NCBI RefSeq assembly: GCF_900155985.1
Contig: NZ_FTMA01000004.1
Coordinates: 1-64,000, forward strand
Source of the DNA: Maribacter ulvicola
Lineage (GTDB): Bacteria > Bacteroidota > Bacteroidia > Flavobacteriales > Flavobacteriaceae
Length of the DNA stretch: 64,000 nt
Direction: 5' to 3'
Shown here: one piece after another, positions 54,632 through 63,135 of the stretch
Layout: the number at the start of each line of letters is the position of its first letter
Position numbering within the stretch: the first letter of the stretch is position 1
Notes under the pieces: model-generated
The model's input: the letters and a program-made list of their open reading frames with translations, nothing else
Told to the model about the DNA's origin: nothing
The model's database searches: none
Position numbers and translations under genes: made by a program

Positions 54632-56164
54632 TTAATGCTTGAAATGACGTGTGCCTGTCATCACCATTGAAATTTTATGTTCATTGCAATAATCTACACT
54701 TAATTGATCTTTGATCGACCCTCCTGGTTGTATTACACTTGTAATACCTGCTTTGTCCGCAATCTCAACACAGTCGGGGAACGGGAAGAAAGCATCACTT
54801 GCCATAACTGCACCTTTAAGATCAAAGTTAAAGGATTGTGCTTTGTGTATTGCTTGGTTTAAAGCATCAACTCTACTCGTTTGTCCTGTACCACTTGCGC
54901 AAAGTTGTTTGTTTTTTGCAAGAACAATGGTGTTGGACTTTGTATGCTTACAAAGTTTAGAAGCAAAAATTAAATCTTCTAATTCTTGATCGGTAGGGTT
55001 GGTATCGGTCGCGTTGGTAAGATCTGCAATCGTATCAGTTTTATGGTCCTTTTCTTGAAGAAGCATACCATTTAAGCAAGTTCTTACTTGCATTTCTGGC
55101 ATGTCCACTTCATTCTGTATAAGGATAATTCTGTTTTTCTTACCTTTTAACACCTCAAGAGCTTCGCTGTCATAACTAGGAGCTATAACCACCTCACAGA
55201 ATAATTTGTGAATTTCTTCTGCGGTAGCCTTATCAATTTCTTTGTTGCTAATAAGAACTCCGCCAAAGGCAGAAACGGGATCACCCGCTAAAGCGTCTAC
55301 ATAAGCTTGGTGTAAGGTGTCTCTTTGTGCTAATCCACATGCGTTGTTATGCTTTAAAATAGCAAAAGTGGGAGCGTCATTTTTAAATTCTAACATCAAA
55401 TTAACGGCAGCATCAACATCTAATAAGTTGTTGTATGATAATTCTTTGCCATGTAATTTAGAGAACATAGCATCAAAATCACCAAAAAAGAATCCTTTTT
55501 GGTGTGGGTTCTCACCGTAACGTAAAACCTTGCCGTTAGTTTCGCTAACTTTTAAAGCAGCTAAATCATGGTTTTTGTTGAAGTAGTTGAATATAGCAGT
55601 ATCATAATGAGAAGAAACATTGAAAGATTTTGCGGCAAAACGTTTTCTGTCCTCTAGGCTAATGTTTCCGTTGTCTGCGGATATAACTTCAAGAAAATCT
55701 GCATAATCTTCCATAGAAGAAACACAAGTAACATCCTTAAAATTTTTGGCTGCGGCACGGATAAGGGAAATGCCACCTATGTCTATTTTTTCAATAATAT
55801 CTTGTTCAGAAGCGCCACTGGCAACCGTTTTTTCGAACGGATATAAATCAACAATAACAATATCTATCTGTGGAATTTCAAACTCGGCTAATTGGGCAAC
55901 ATCACTTGCATTGTCCTGTCTGTTTAAAATACCGCCAAACACTTTTGGGTGTAAGGTTTTTACTCTTCCTCCTAAAATTGAAGGATAGCTGGTTACGTCT
56001 TCTACGGGAACAACGTCGATTCCTAAATCAGTGATGAATTTTTCGGTTCCTCCGGTGGAGTAAATAGTAATTCCTAATTCTTGAAACTTTCTTACTATTG
56101 GCTCTAATCCGTCTTTATGAAAAACTGAAATTAGGGCTGAAGACGCTTTTTTTGCACTGCTCAT
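54632..56164 (-). CDS. purH: Bifunctional AICAR formyltransferase/IMP cyclohydrolase
   Basis: The 510-residue protein has an MGS-like IMP cyclohydrolase domain (about 1-140: YSTGGTEKFI, VTSYPSILGGRVKTLHP) and the AICARFT domain with LRYGENPHQKG, ILKHNNACGLA, DPVSAFGG and SDAFFPFPDCVEIA. It performs the last two steps of purine synthesis. The usual Bacteroidetes order purH-mreB is kept. Confidence 0.96.
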   Translation of the reverse strand: MSSAKKASSALISVFHKDGLEPIVRKFQELGITIYSTGGTEKFITDLGIDVVPVEDVTSYPSILGGRVKTLHPKVFGGILNRQDNASDVAQLAEFEIPQIDIVIVDLYPFEKTVASGASEQDIIEKIDIGGISLIRAAAKNFKDVTCVSSMEDYADFLEVISADNGNISLEDRKRFAAKSFNVSSHYDTAIFNYFNKNHDLAALKVSETNGKVLRYGENPHQKGFFFGDFDAMFSKLHGKELSYNNLLDVDAAVNLMLEFKNDAPTFAILKHNNACGLAQRDTLHQAYVDALAGDPVSAFGGVLISNKEIDKATAEEIHKLFCEVVIAPSYDSEALEVLKGKKNRIILIQNEVDMPEMQVRTCLNGMLLQEKDHKTDTIADLTNATDTNPTDQELEDLIFASKLCKHTKSNTIVLAKNKQLCASGTGQTSRVDALNQAIHKAQSFNFDLKGAVMASDAFFPFPDCVEIADKAGITSVIQPGGSIKDQLSVDYCNEHKISMVMTGTRHFKH

Positions 56165-56256
56165 TGTATGATGCTTAAATGTTTTTAATAAGCAAGCAAA
56201 AGTAATTTTTTTGCCGTTATAAAATGAGCTAGTTTATCAACAAAAAGCCTAAAGTT

Positions 56257-56706
56257 TTAAAGAATTTTGGCTACTTCAAAATTTACGAATTCTAAAAAGG
56301 TCTCATCGGCCTTCGTAAAAGGGTCGGGAGTATTGGAATCAATGTCTATTTGACCAATGTTTTCGCCATTGACGAATAGCGGAACTACAATCTCCGCTTT
56401 AACGGTAATACTACATGCTATATAATTGTCTTGTGCCTGAACATCTGGTACAACAAAGTTTTCATTACTCTCTGCTACTTGACCACATATGCCTTTTCCA
56501 AAGGGGATTATTGTGTGGTCTGTTGGTGCGCCGGCATAAGTGCCTAATTTAAGTTCTCGCTTGTCGCCATTCTTGAAATAAAACCCTACCCAATCATAAT
56601 GCGGTACTTCAGTTTTCAAAAGATTGCAGATGTCCTGCATTTTTGTATCAGGAGTTTTGTTGGAGTCTATTATTGAGCTTATTTGAGGTCGTAACGCTGT
56701 GAACAT
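56257..56706 (-). CDS. GAF-domain free-methionine (R)-sulfoxide reductase
   Basis: The 149-residue GAF protein matches the fRMsr family: HYDWVGFYF, LKLGTYAGAPTDHTIIPFGK, GICGQVAESN, VPDVQAQDNYIACS and AEIVVPLF. The conserved cysteines of GICG and YIAC are present; in characterised enzymes the second is catalytic. It reduces free L-methionine (R)-sulfoxide, complementing the protein repair by MsrA and MsrB. The gene is alone. Confidence 0.85.
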   Translation of the reverse strand: MFTALRPQISSIIDSNKTPDTKMQDICNLLKTEVPHYDWVGFYFKNGDKRELKLGTYAGAPTDHTIIPFGKGICGQVAESNENFVVPDVQAQDNYIACSITVKAEIVVPLFVNGENIGQIDIDSNTPDPFTKADETFLEFVNFEVAKIL

Positions 56707-56916
56707 AATTTTTTTTGTAAAAATAAGTATTGTTCATGTGGAGTGGTGTTATCGTAGTGATAAAAAAATCTATTTCTATTATGTGATCATAAATTTATTG
56801 ATGACTTGATGCTTTTAGCTAAAAAAATCATAGGATTGTACAAGGTATCTGTTTTTGGTTGGAGGTGTTGGCTTGAAAGTGGTTTTGAAGTCAAAATTTC
56901 GTTAAAGATTTAGGGT

Positions 56917-56950
56917 ATTGAACTTACCTGTTCAATATTTTGTAATTTTG
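56917..56950 (+). promoter_or_regulatory. Putative metal-responsive promoter/operator of the copper module
   Basis: The -7-like element TAATTTTG (56943-56950) fits the Bacteroidetes consensus TAnnTTTG, and a TTG lies at 56918-56920 near the -33 position. The spacer is occupied by a perfect palindrome ATTGAAC, six bases, GTTCAAT (56917-56936). A palindrome in this position beside metal genes resembles an ArsR/SmtB-type operator. It is immediately upstream of the gene at 56955, which would leave an almost leaderless mRNA. No regulator gene is seen in the window. Confidence 0.5.
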
Positions 56951-56954
56951 CAAT

Positions 56955-57368
56955 GTGAAACAATTGATGCATAAAATATTTTCTGTTCTCATGGCAATGC
57001 TATTGTTGCTGTCTACAATTTCTTGGACGGTAGAAAAGCATTTGTGTATGGGGCGTGTAATAGATGTAGCCTTGTTTGATCACGCAGAAGATTGTGGAAT
57101 GATGACCGGTCTATCTTCATGGCAAGATACACCATCGGTAAATAGTGTTTGTTGTAATGATGAGGCTTTTACCATGCAAGGTCAAGATGATTTGACTCAC
57201 AATCTCTCTAAATTAGATTTTTCACAACAAATACTCTTGGTTTCTTTTGCAAGCACTTACTTAGGCTTGTTTGAAAATTCCGTTGAAAAAAATACTCTTT
57301 TTAATTCATATCCACCTCCTGTTTTGGAAGAGGATTTGAATATTCTACACCAGGTCTTCTTAATTTGA
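56955..57368 (+). CDS. HYC_CC_PP-type small exported protein
   Basis: The 137-residue protein has a signal-like hydrophobic N-terminus (IFSVLMAMLLLLSTISW) and the spaced motifs VEKHLCMG, NSVCCND and YPPPVLEED. This matches the flavobacterial HYC_CC_PP group, often beside copper and HMA genes, with unknown function; the paired cysteines and His suggest metal binding. It begins the copper module and has its own promoter-like sequence upstream. Confidence 0.7.
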   Translation: MKQLMHKIFSVLMAMLLLLSTISWTVEKHLCMGRVIDVALFDHAEDCGMMTGLSSWQDTPSVNSVCCNDEAFTMQGQDDLTHNLSKLDFSQQILLVSFASTYLGLFENSVEKNTLFNSYPPPVLEEDLNILHQVFLI

Positions 57369-57554
57369 TTCTAACACTGTTTTTCGGCGTTGGTTCGTAA
57401 TTGCAGTTAAATCAAATATTACTTTTATTAATTGTCTTTTTCTTTTATCGTGTTGCTTAGCAAATTTGCTTTTGTAATGTTCGTAGCTGGTTAGGGGTTT
57501 ATTAAAAAAAAGTAGATGCAGTTTAAAATAACTGTTATAAATTATAATCTCATA

Positions 57555-57845
57555 ATGAAACATACATATACTATAAGTGGTATGACCTGCAATGGCTGTA
57601 GGGCTCATGTAGAACATACCTTTTCTAATTTTAAAGGAATATCAAATGCTACGGTAAGTTTAGAAAATGCAGAAGCAGTTTTGGAGATGGAGACAGAAGT
57701 GCCATTGAAGAAATTACAGGCAGCAATGAAAGCAGAAGGCGGTCCTTATTCCATTCATGAATTAGGTACTGCTATTGATGAGGTAGCTGAACCTAAAAAA
57801 GTTGAAGATGGTAATGGTGTATTTTATTGCCCAATGCATTGTTAA
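57555..57845 (+). pseudogene. N-terminal HMA part of copper ATPase, cut by in-frame TAA
   Basis: From ATG 57555, 96 codons encode an HMA domain with MTCNGC (Cys-x-x-Cys metal site) and the start of a heavy-metal-binding YCPMHC motif, then TAA at 57843-57845. The next codons in the same frame read GDKTYATPGDCPVCGMDL, the normal continuation of that motif. The stop therefore interrupts one gene running to 60050; GAA to TAA is a one-base change. The piece could also act as a free CopZ-like chaperone. The upstream in-frame extension to 57516 lacks support. Confidence 0.8.
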
Positions 57846-57890
57846 GGCGATAAAACCTATGCGACCCCTGGGGATTGCCCTGTTTGTGGT

Positions 57891-60050
57891 ATGGATTTGG
57901 TTGAAGAAGCAAGTGTTTTGCATACGAATGTTCAGCAATATACCTGCCCAATGCATTCAGATGTTTTGAAAGATGAGCCAGGTGATTGCCCTGTTTGTGG
58001 TATGGATTTAGTCCCTAAACAAGCAGATGTTTCAGCTGAGGAAAAGAGCTATAAAAAACTAATTAACAAGTTTAAAATAGCCGTTGGCTTTACATTTCCC
58101 ATCTTTCTTATTGCAATGTCAGAGATGATACCTGGCAATCCATTGTATGAATTGTTAAGTTTAAAATATTGGAATTGGGTGCAATTTGCGCTATCTATTC
58201 CTGTGGTGTTTTATGCAACATGGATGTTCTTTGAACGTGCCTATCGTTCTATAAAAACATGGAATTTAAACATGTTTACCTTAATTGGTATTGGTGCTGG
58301 GGTAGCTTGGTTGTTTAGCTTGTTTGCAATTCTTGTTCCAGATTTTTTTCCGGTACAATTTAAAACAGAACAAGGTACGGTGCATGTTTATTTTGAAGCT
58401 GCAACGGTTATTTTAACCTTAGTGCTGTTTGGGCAATTGCTTGAAGCACGGGCGCATAGTAGAACAAACTCTGCAGTAAAAGAGCTTTTGAAACTAGCAC
58501 CTAATAAGGCGATAAGAGTTATCAATGGGGTAGATGAAACCATTAGTATCGATAAAATTTCTAAGGGAGATTTACTGCGTGTAAAACCTGGAGATAGTAT
58601 ACCCGTTGATGGTGTTATACAAGAGGGGGAAAGCACTGTTGATGAATCTATGATTACGGGCGAGCCGGTTCCTGTGCAAAAAGAAATTGGTGATGCTGTA
58701 AGTTCAGGGACTATTAATGGGAAACGTTCCTTTGTAATGATTGCAGAAAAAGTGGGTGCGGAAACCTTGTTGTCGCAGATTATAGATATGGTGAACAAGG
58801 CTAGTCGTAGTCAGGCGCCTATTCAAAAATTAGCAGATAAGATTTCAAGTTACTTTGTGCCTGCTGTGGTTTTTATCTCTGTAACAACCTTTATTCTTTG
58901 GGTCATTTTTGGGCCAGAACCAGCTTATGTGTATGCTTTGGTAAATGCTATCGCGGTGTTGATTATTGCTTGTCCGTGTGCTTTGGGTTTGGCTACGCCA
59001 ATGTCCGTAATGGTGGGTGTTGGTAAAGGAGCGCAATCCGGAGTATTGATAAAGAATGCCGAAGCCTTAGAGCGAATGGATAAAATTGATGTATTGGTTA
59101 TAGATAAAACAGGAACCATTACAGAGGGCAAGCCGTCTGTTGAAAAAGTAGGTAGTATAGGTAATGTTGATAAAGATATGGTGTTGCAATATATTGTTTC
59201 TTTGAATCAGCATAGTGAACACCCTTTGGCAGACGCAGCTCTGAGCTATGGTAAACTAAAAAATGTATCCATTTTAAAGGTAGATGATTTCAGTTCTGTA
59301 ACCGGTATGGGGGTCTCTGGGAGAATTAATGGAGAACCTGTTTATTTAGGCAATGATAAAATGATGTCAGAAGCTAAGGTGGTTGTTCCGGAAAATTTAT
59401 TGGTAGTCGTTTCAGCGCATCAAAAGCAGGGTAAGACAGTCTCTTATTTAGCTGTTGGAGGAAAAGCGGTGGGCTTTGTAGCTATTGGTGATAAAATTAA
59501 AGAAACCAGTAAAAAGGCTATAAAGGAACTTCAGGATTCTGGTGTCTCTGTTATCATGTTAACAGGTGATAATCACGATACGGCAAAAGCAGTAGCTGAA
59601 CAATTGAACTTAGTAGATTTTAAAGCAGAAATGTTACCACAAGATAAACTTGCCGAGGTAGAGCGTTTGCAAGCAGAAGGAAAAAAAGTGGCAGTTGCCG
59701 GTGACGGTATAAATGACGCGCCTGCATTGGCAAAAAGTGATGTGGGTATTGCTATGGGTACCGGTACTGCCGTGGCTATAGAGAGTGCTGCCATTACGTT
59801 GGTAAAAGGTGATTTACACGGCATTGTAAAAGCACATAACCTAAGCAAGGCGGTTATGAAAAATATCAAGCAGAATTTATTTTTTGCATTGATTTATAAT
59901 ACCGTAGGTATACCGGTAGCTGCGGGATTGTTATATCCGTTTTTTGGGTTATTGCTTTCCCCTATGATTGCCGCTTTGGCAATGAGTTTTAGTTCTGTTT
60001 CCGTAATTGCTAACGCATTACGATTACGAACAGTAAAAATTGATGAATAA
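57891..60050 (+). CDS. copA: Copper-translocating P-type ATPase, start lost or shifted
   Basis: In the same frame as the HMA fragment, this part encodes 719 residues from ATG 57891. It has one complete heavy-metal-binding motif (YTCPMHSD...PGDCPVCGMDL, 17-40), eight expected membrane helices, TGEP (256-259), the CPC ion site (361-363), the phosphorylated Asp405 in DKTGT, SEHPLADA, and GDGINDAPAL. These mark a P1B copper exporter. If the upstream stop is real, translation must begin here without the HMA domain, and the pump core remains intact. Without the stop the gene would run 57555-60050. Confidence 0.88.
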   Translation: MDLVEEASVLHTNVQQYTCPMHSDVLKDEPGDCPVCGMDLVPKQADVSAEEKSYKKLINKFKIAVGFTFPIFLIAMSEMIPGNPLYELLSLKYWNWVQFALSIPVVFYATWMFFERAYRSIKTWNLNMFTLIGIGAGVAWLFSLFAILVPDFFPVQFKTEQGTVHVYFEAATVILTLVLFGQLLEARAHSRTNSAVKELLKLAPNKAIRVINGVDETISIDKISKGDLLRVKPGDSIPVDGVIQEGESTVDESMITGEPVPVQKEIGDAVSSGTINGKRSFVMIAEKVGAETLLSQIIDMVNKASRSQAPIQKLADKISSYFVPAVVFISVTTFILWVIFGPEPAYVYALVNAIAVLIIACPCALGLATPMSVMVGVGKGAQSGVLIKNAEALERMDKIDVLVIDKTGTITEGKPSVEKVGSIGNVDKDMVLQYIVSLNQHSEHPLADAALSYGKLKNVSILKVDDFSSVTGMGVSGRINGEPVYLGNDKMMSEAKVVVPENLLVVVSAHQKQGKTVSYLAVGGKAVGFVAIGDKIKETSKKAIKELQDSGVSVIMLTGDNHDTAKAVAEQLNLVDFKAEMLPQDKLAEVERLQAEGKKVAVAGDGINDAPALAKSDVGIAMGTGTAVAIESAAITLVKGDLHGIVKAHNLSKAVMKNIKQNLFFALIYNTVGIPVAAGLLYPFFGLLLSPMIAALAMSFSSVSVIANALRLRTVKIDE

Positions 60051-60068
60051 AACTAAATATAAAAATAA

Positions 60069-62330
60069 ATGAATAAATATATAATAGTTGCGCTAATGAC
60101 ATTAATGTCTGGGCTAGCATCTTCTCAAGAAAATGTAGAGGGGGTTATTTTAGATTCTGATGGCGCAAATGCTTTAAGTCTATCTGGCGCAAACGTCTAC
60201 TGGCAAGATTCTCAAACGGGTGTAGTGACAGACTTTGACGGTAAATTTTCAATTCCGTATACAAAGGAATTTAATAGGTTAATAATCAGTTATGTAGGTT
60301 TTGAGTCAGATACATTAACGATAAACGAGCCAAAAACTATAAGAATAAGCTTAAAACCGTCTAACGAATTAGATGAAGTAGTGGTACAACAAGAACGAGA
60401 TGCCATTCAGAAAACTTATTTTAGTCCACAGAATGTCATTACGGTAAATAGTGCAGAGTTGTTGAAGGCGGCCTGTTGTAATTTGGCAGAGAGCTTTGAA
60501 ACCAATCCATCAATTGATGTGAATTTATCAGATGGATTAACGGGTACCAAGCAAATTCAAATGTTAGGGTTGACTAGTCCGTATTTAATGATTACGCAAG
60601 AGAATATTCCTATGGTGCGTGGTGCATCACAGGCGTACGGGTTAACGTTTACTCCGGGAACATGGATAGAAAGTATTCAAATAACCAAAGGAGCGGGTAG
60701 TGTGGTCAACGGATACGAAAGTATATCAGGGCAAATAAATACAGAGTTGGTAAAACCATTAACTGATAGGGCCGTTTTCGTGAATGGTTATGCCAACCAG
60801 AATGGGCGCTATGAGTTGAATACGCATTTCAATAGAAAGCTGACAGATAAGTTGAGTACAGGTTTGTATATACATGGAAATAAGCGGACACAGAAAGAAG
60901 ATGATAATGAGGACGGATTTTTGGATGCGCCCTTGGGAGAACAAATAAACGTGATGAACCGTTGGCAATATCAAGATGCAGAAAAAGGGTTTGTCAGCTT
61001 TTTCAATGTTCGTTTTTTAAATGATGAAAAACAGGTAGGACAAGTAGTATTTAATCCTGATACGGATAGGGTAGATGGTGGTAATGGTTTATTGAGTGGA
61101 GACGAAGTTTGGGGTAGTGAGATTAATACACGCAGGTTTGATACTTCATTGAAACTAGGGTATGTTTTTCCTGAGCTTCCGTTTCAAAGTATTGGGTTTC
61201 AGACATCCTATAGTTTTCATAAGCAAGATTCCTATTTTGGATTGAGGTCTTATGACATCAACCACGAAAGTATCTATAGTAATTTGTTGTTCAATTCTAT
61301 CATTGGCGATACTAGGAATAAGTTTAAGACAGGTATTACTTTTGCTTATGATGGCTATGATGAAATGGTAACGGCTACAGATTATTCAAGAGAAGATACC
61401 TCTGTTGGTGCTTTTTTTGAGTATAGTTATGAGAATTTGGAGAAAGTGAGTCTTACCGCAGGTTTGCGTGTAGATAATCATAATAGGTTGGGAACTTTTG
61501 TAACCCCTAGATTTCATATAAGATATACACCTTGGGAAAAAGGAAGTTTAAGAGGTTCTTTTGGCAGGGGAAAAAGAGCTGCCAATATTTTTGCGGAGAA
61601 TCAGCAATTATTTGCATCGGGTAGAACTATTGATATTGAAGATAATGGTGGTAGTATATATGGCTTGGAGCCAGAGGATGCATGGAATTATGGGGTTAGT
61701 TTTTTGCAAGGGTTTAATTTTTTAAACAAGAAAGGAGATATTTCGTTAGATTATTATATTACGGACTTTAAAAATCAAATTGTAGTAGATTGGGAGAATC
61801 CACAAGAGGTTTCGTTCTATAATTTAGATGGAGATAGTAGTGCCAAGAGTTTTCAGGTAGAGGTGAATTATGAGCTTTTGACGAGATTGAATCTAAGGAC
61901 ATCATATAAGTTTTATGATGTATCCACAGATTATAAAAGTGGCAATTTGCAGAAGCCCCTTCTGGCTCAAGATAGATTTTTTGCTAACTTAGGTTATGAA
62001 ACCAAAGCTAAGGAAAGCGGCGCAAAATGGAAGTTTGATTATACCTTACATACCTTAGGGGAAATGAGGTTGCCAGATACCAGTTTAAATGAACCGGCCT
62101 ATCAATTAGGGGAATATTCATCACCTTATAGTTTAATGAATGCTCAGATCACCAAAGTTTTTTCAGACAAATTTGAAATCTATATGGGCGGAGAGAATTT
62201 ATCCAATGAACAGCAGAATAATCCGGTTTTAGGAGCTAACGATCCTTTTGGTCCCAATTTTGATACAACTATTGTGTACGCACCAATTATGGGAAGAATG
62301 TTCTATGGTGGCTTTAGATTTAAAATTTAA
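60069..62330 (+). CDS. TonB-dependent outer-membrane receptor
   Basis: The 753-residue protein has a signal peptide (ending GLASSQENV), a carboxypeptidase-like regulatory domain (about 22-105), a plug (LLKAACCNLAESFETNPSID, about 133-260) and a 22-strand-type barrel ending in FRFKI. Position after copA and before an HMA protein makes copper or another metal chelate the likely ligand. The AACCNLAESFE plug sequence is shared by metal-linked receptors of this phylum. Confidence 0.88.
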   Translation: MNKYIIVALMTLMSGLASSQENVEGVILDSDGANALSLSGANVYWQDSQTGVVTDFDGKFSIPYTKEFNRLIISYVGFESDTLTINEPKTIRISLKPSNELDEVVVQQERDAIQKTYFSPQNVITVNSAELLKAACCNLAESFETNPSIDVNLSDGLTGTKQIQMLGLTSPYLMITQENIPMVRGASQAYGLTFTPGTWIESIQITKGAGSVVNGYESISGQINTELVKPLTDRAVFVNGYANQNGRYELNTHFNRKLTDKLSTGLYIHGNKRTQKEDDNEDGFLDAPLGEQINVMNRWQYQDAEKGFVSFFNVRFLNDEKQVGQVVFNPDTDRVDGGNGLLSGDEVWGSEINTRRFDTSLKLGYVFPELPFQSIGFQTSYSFHKQDSYFGLRSYDINHESIYSNLLFNSIIGDTRNKFKTGITFAYDGYDEMVTATDYSREDTSVGAFFEYSYENLEKVSLTAGLRVDNHNRLGTFVTPRFHIRYTPWEKGSLRGSFGRGKRAANIFAENQQLFASGRTIDIEDNGGSIYGLEPEDAWNYGVSFLQGFNFLNKKGDISLDYYITDFKNQIVVDWENPQEVSFYNLDGDSSAKSFQVEVNYELLTRLNLRTSYKFYDVSTDYKSGNLQKPLLAQDRFFANLGYETKAKESGAKWKFDYTLHTLGEMRLPDTSLNEPAYQLGEYSSPYSLMNAQITKVFSDKFEIYMGGENLSNEQQNNPVLGANDPFGPNFDTTIVYAPIMGRMFYGGFRFKI

Positions 62331-62354
62331 AACTTAACAATTAATATATTAACT

Positions 62355-62720
62355 ATGAAAACAACGATTTTATCAATAGCAATGATGCTAATTGCGGTAG
62401 TGAGCTATGCGCAAGAAAAGAATAAGAAAATGACTTTTGATGTCAATGGTAAGTGTGCCATGTGCAAAGAGCGTATTGAAGAAGCGGCTTTGAATGTAAA
62501 AGGGGTAAAATATGCAAATTGGAGTATTCCAACGCATCAGTTAGATATTATTATGGACGAGCGTAAAACTGATGCCATGAAGATTAAAACAGCTATTGTA
62601 GCTGTAGGTCATGATACAAAAGAATTGAAGGCGACGGAAGAAGCTTATGATAGTGTACATCCTTGCTGTAAATATAGAGAGGATAATTCTGATGATGGTA
62701 AGCATCATGAAAATAAGTAA
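62355..62720 (+). CDS. Exported heavy-metal-associated (HMA) protein
   Basis: The 121-residue protein has a signal peptide (ending SYAQE) and one HMA domain with GKCAMCKERIEEAAL (Cys-x-x-Cys) followed by VKGVKYANWS and a His/Cys-rich tail (SVHPCCKYRED...KHHENK) that could bind more metal. It would act in the periplasm as a copper carrier. It follows the receptor by 24 bases in the same operon. Confidence 0.85.
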   Translation: MKTTILSIAMMLIAVVSYAQEKNKKMTFDVNGKCAMCKERIEEAALNVKGVKYANWSIPTHQLDIIMDERKTDAMKIKTAIVAVGHDTKELKATEEAYDSVHPCCKYREDNSDDGKHHENK

Positions 62721-62856
62721 TTAAAGGTAGATTTTGTCAGGTATAGGTTGCTGTTGAAAATGGTATAAAAAGTTTTGTTAATCTTTTGCCAACACAATTA
62801 TCACGGATCAATATCTGAAATACATTAGCTGTAGATTTATCTTAAATTCTACAACA

Positions 62857-62955
62857 ATGGCACAAGCAAAATCAGCAGGGAAACCAGCTGCAAAACCTTC
62901 TCCTGCAAAAGCTGGAAAAAAGGCTGCTCCAAAAGCTGCTCCTAAAAAGAAATAG
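62857..62955 (+). CDS. Small Ala/Lys/Pro-rich basic protein
   Basis: A 32-codon gene encodes MAQAKSAGKPAAKPSPAKAG followed by KKAAPKAAPKKK, made almost only of Ala, Lys, Pro, Gly and Ser. This composition resembles the tails of histone H1-like proteins, which bind DNA loosely. The ATG follows ACAACA, a Flavobacteriaceae-like start context, and a strong terminator lies 41 bases past the stop. It is too short for most gene finders. DNA binding is inferred from composition only. Confidence 0.6.
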   Translation: MAQAKSAGKPAAKPSPAKAGKKAAPKAAPKKK

Positions 62956-62995
62956 TCAGGTTACCGCCTTTAGAAGGCTATACCGTTTGGACGAT

Positions 62996-63032
62996 AAAAC
63001 CACCTTCTGTAAATTAAGAAGGTGGTTTTTTT
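62996..63032 (+). terminator. Terminator of the small basic-protein gene
   Basis: AAAACCACCTTCT, a nine-base loop and AGAAGGTGGTTTTTTT form a strong intrinsic terminator. Confidence 0.9.
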
Positions 63033-63050
63033 GTTGGTATGATGGCATAA

Positions 63051-63082
63051 AAAAAACGCTCTTGAGATATCAAGAGCGTTTT
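63051..63082 (-). terminator. Terminator of groL
   Basis: A perfect eleven-pair stem AACGCTCTTGA/TCAAGAGCGTT with loop GATA (63055-63080) is followed, on the minus strand, by a run of T. It lies about 55 bases past the groL stop. Confidence 0.92.
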
Positions 63083-63135
63083 AATTAATATAAACTGAGT
63101 AAACAAGCTACTGCTTGCTTGTCGATGCTGTAGAT

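Noticed and set aside
57843..57845. Selenocysteine or programmed recoding at the copper ATPase stop
   Set aside because: The codon is TAA, not TGA, and no recoding structure is evident.
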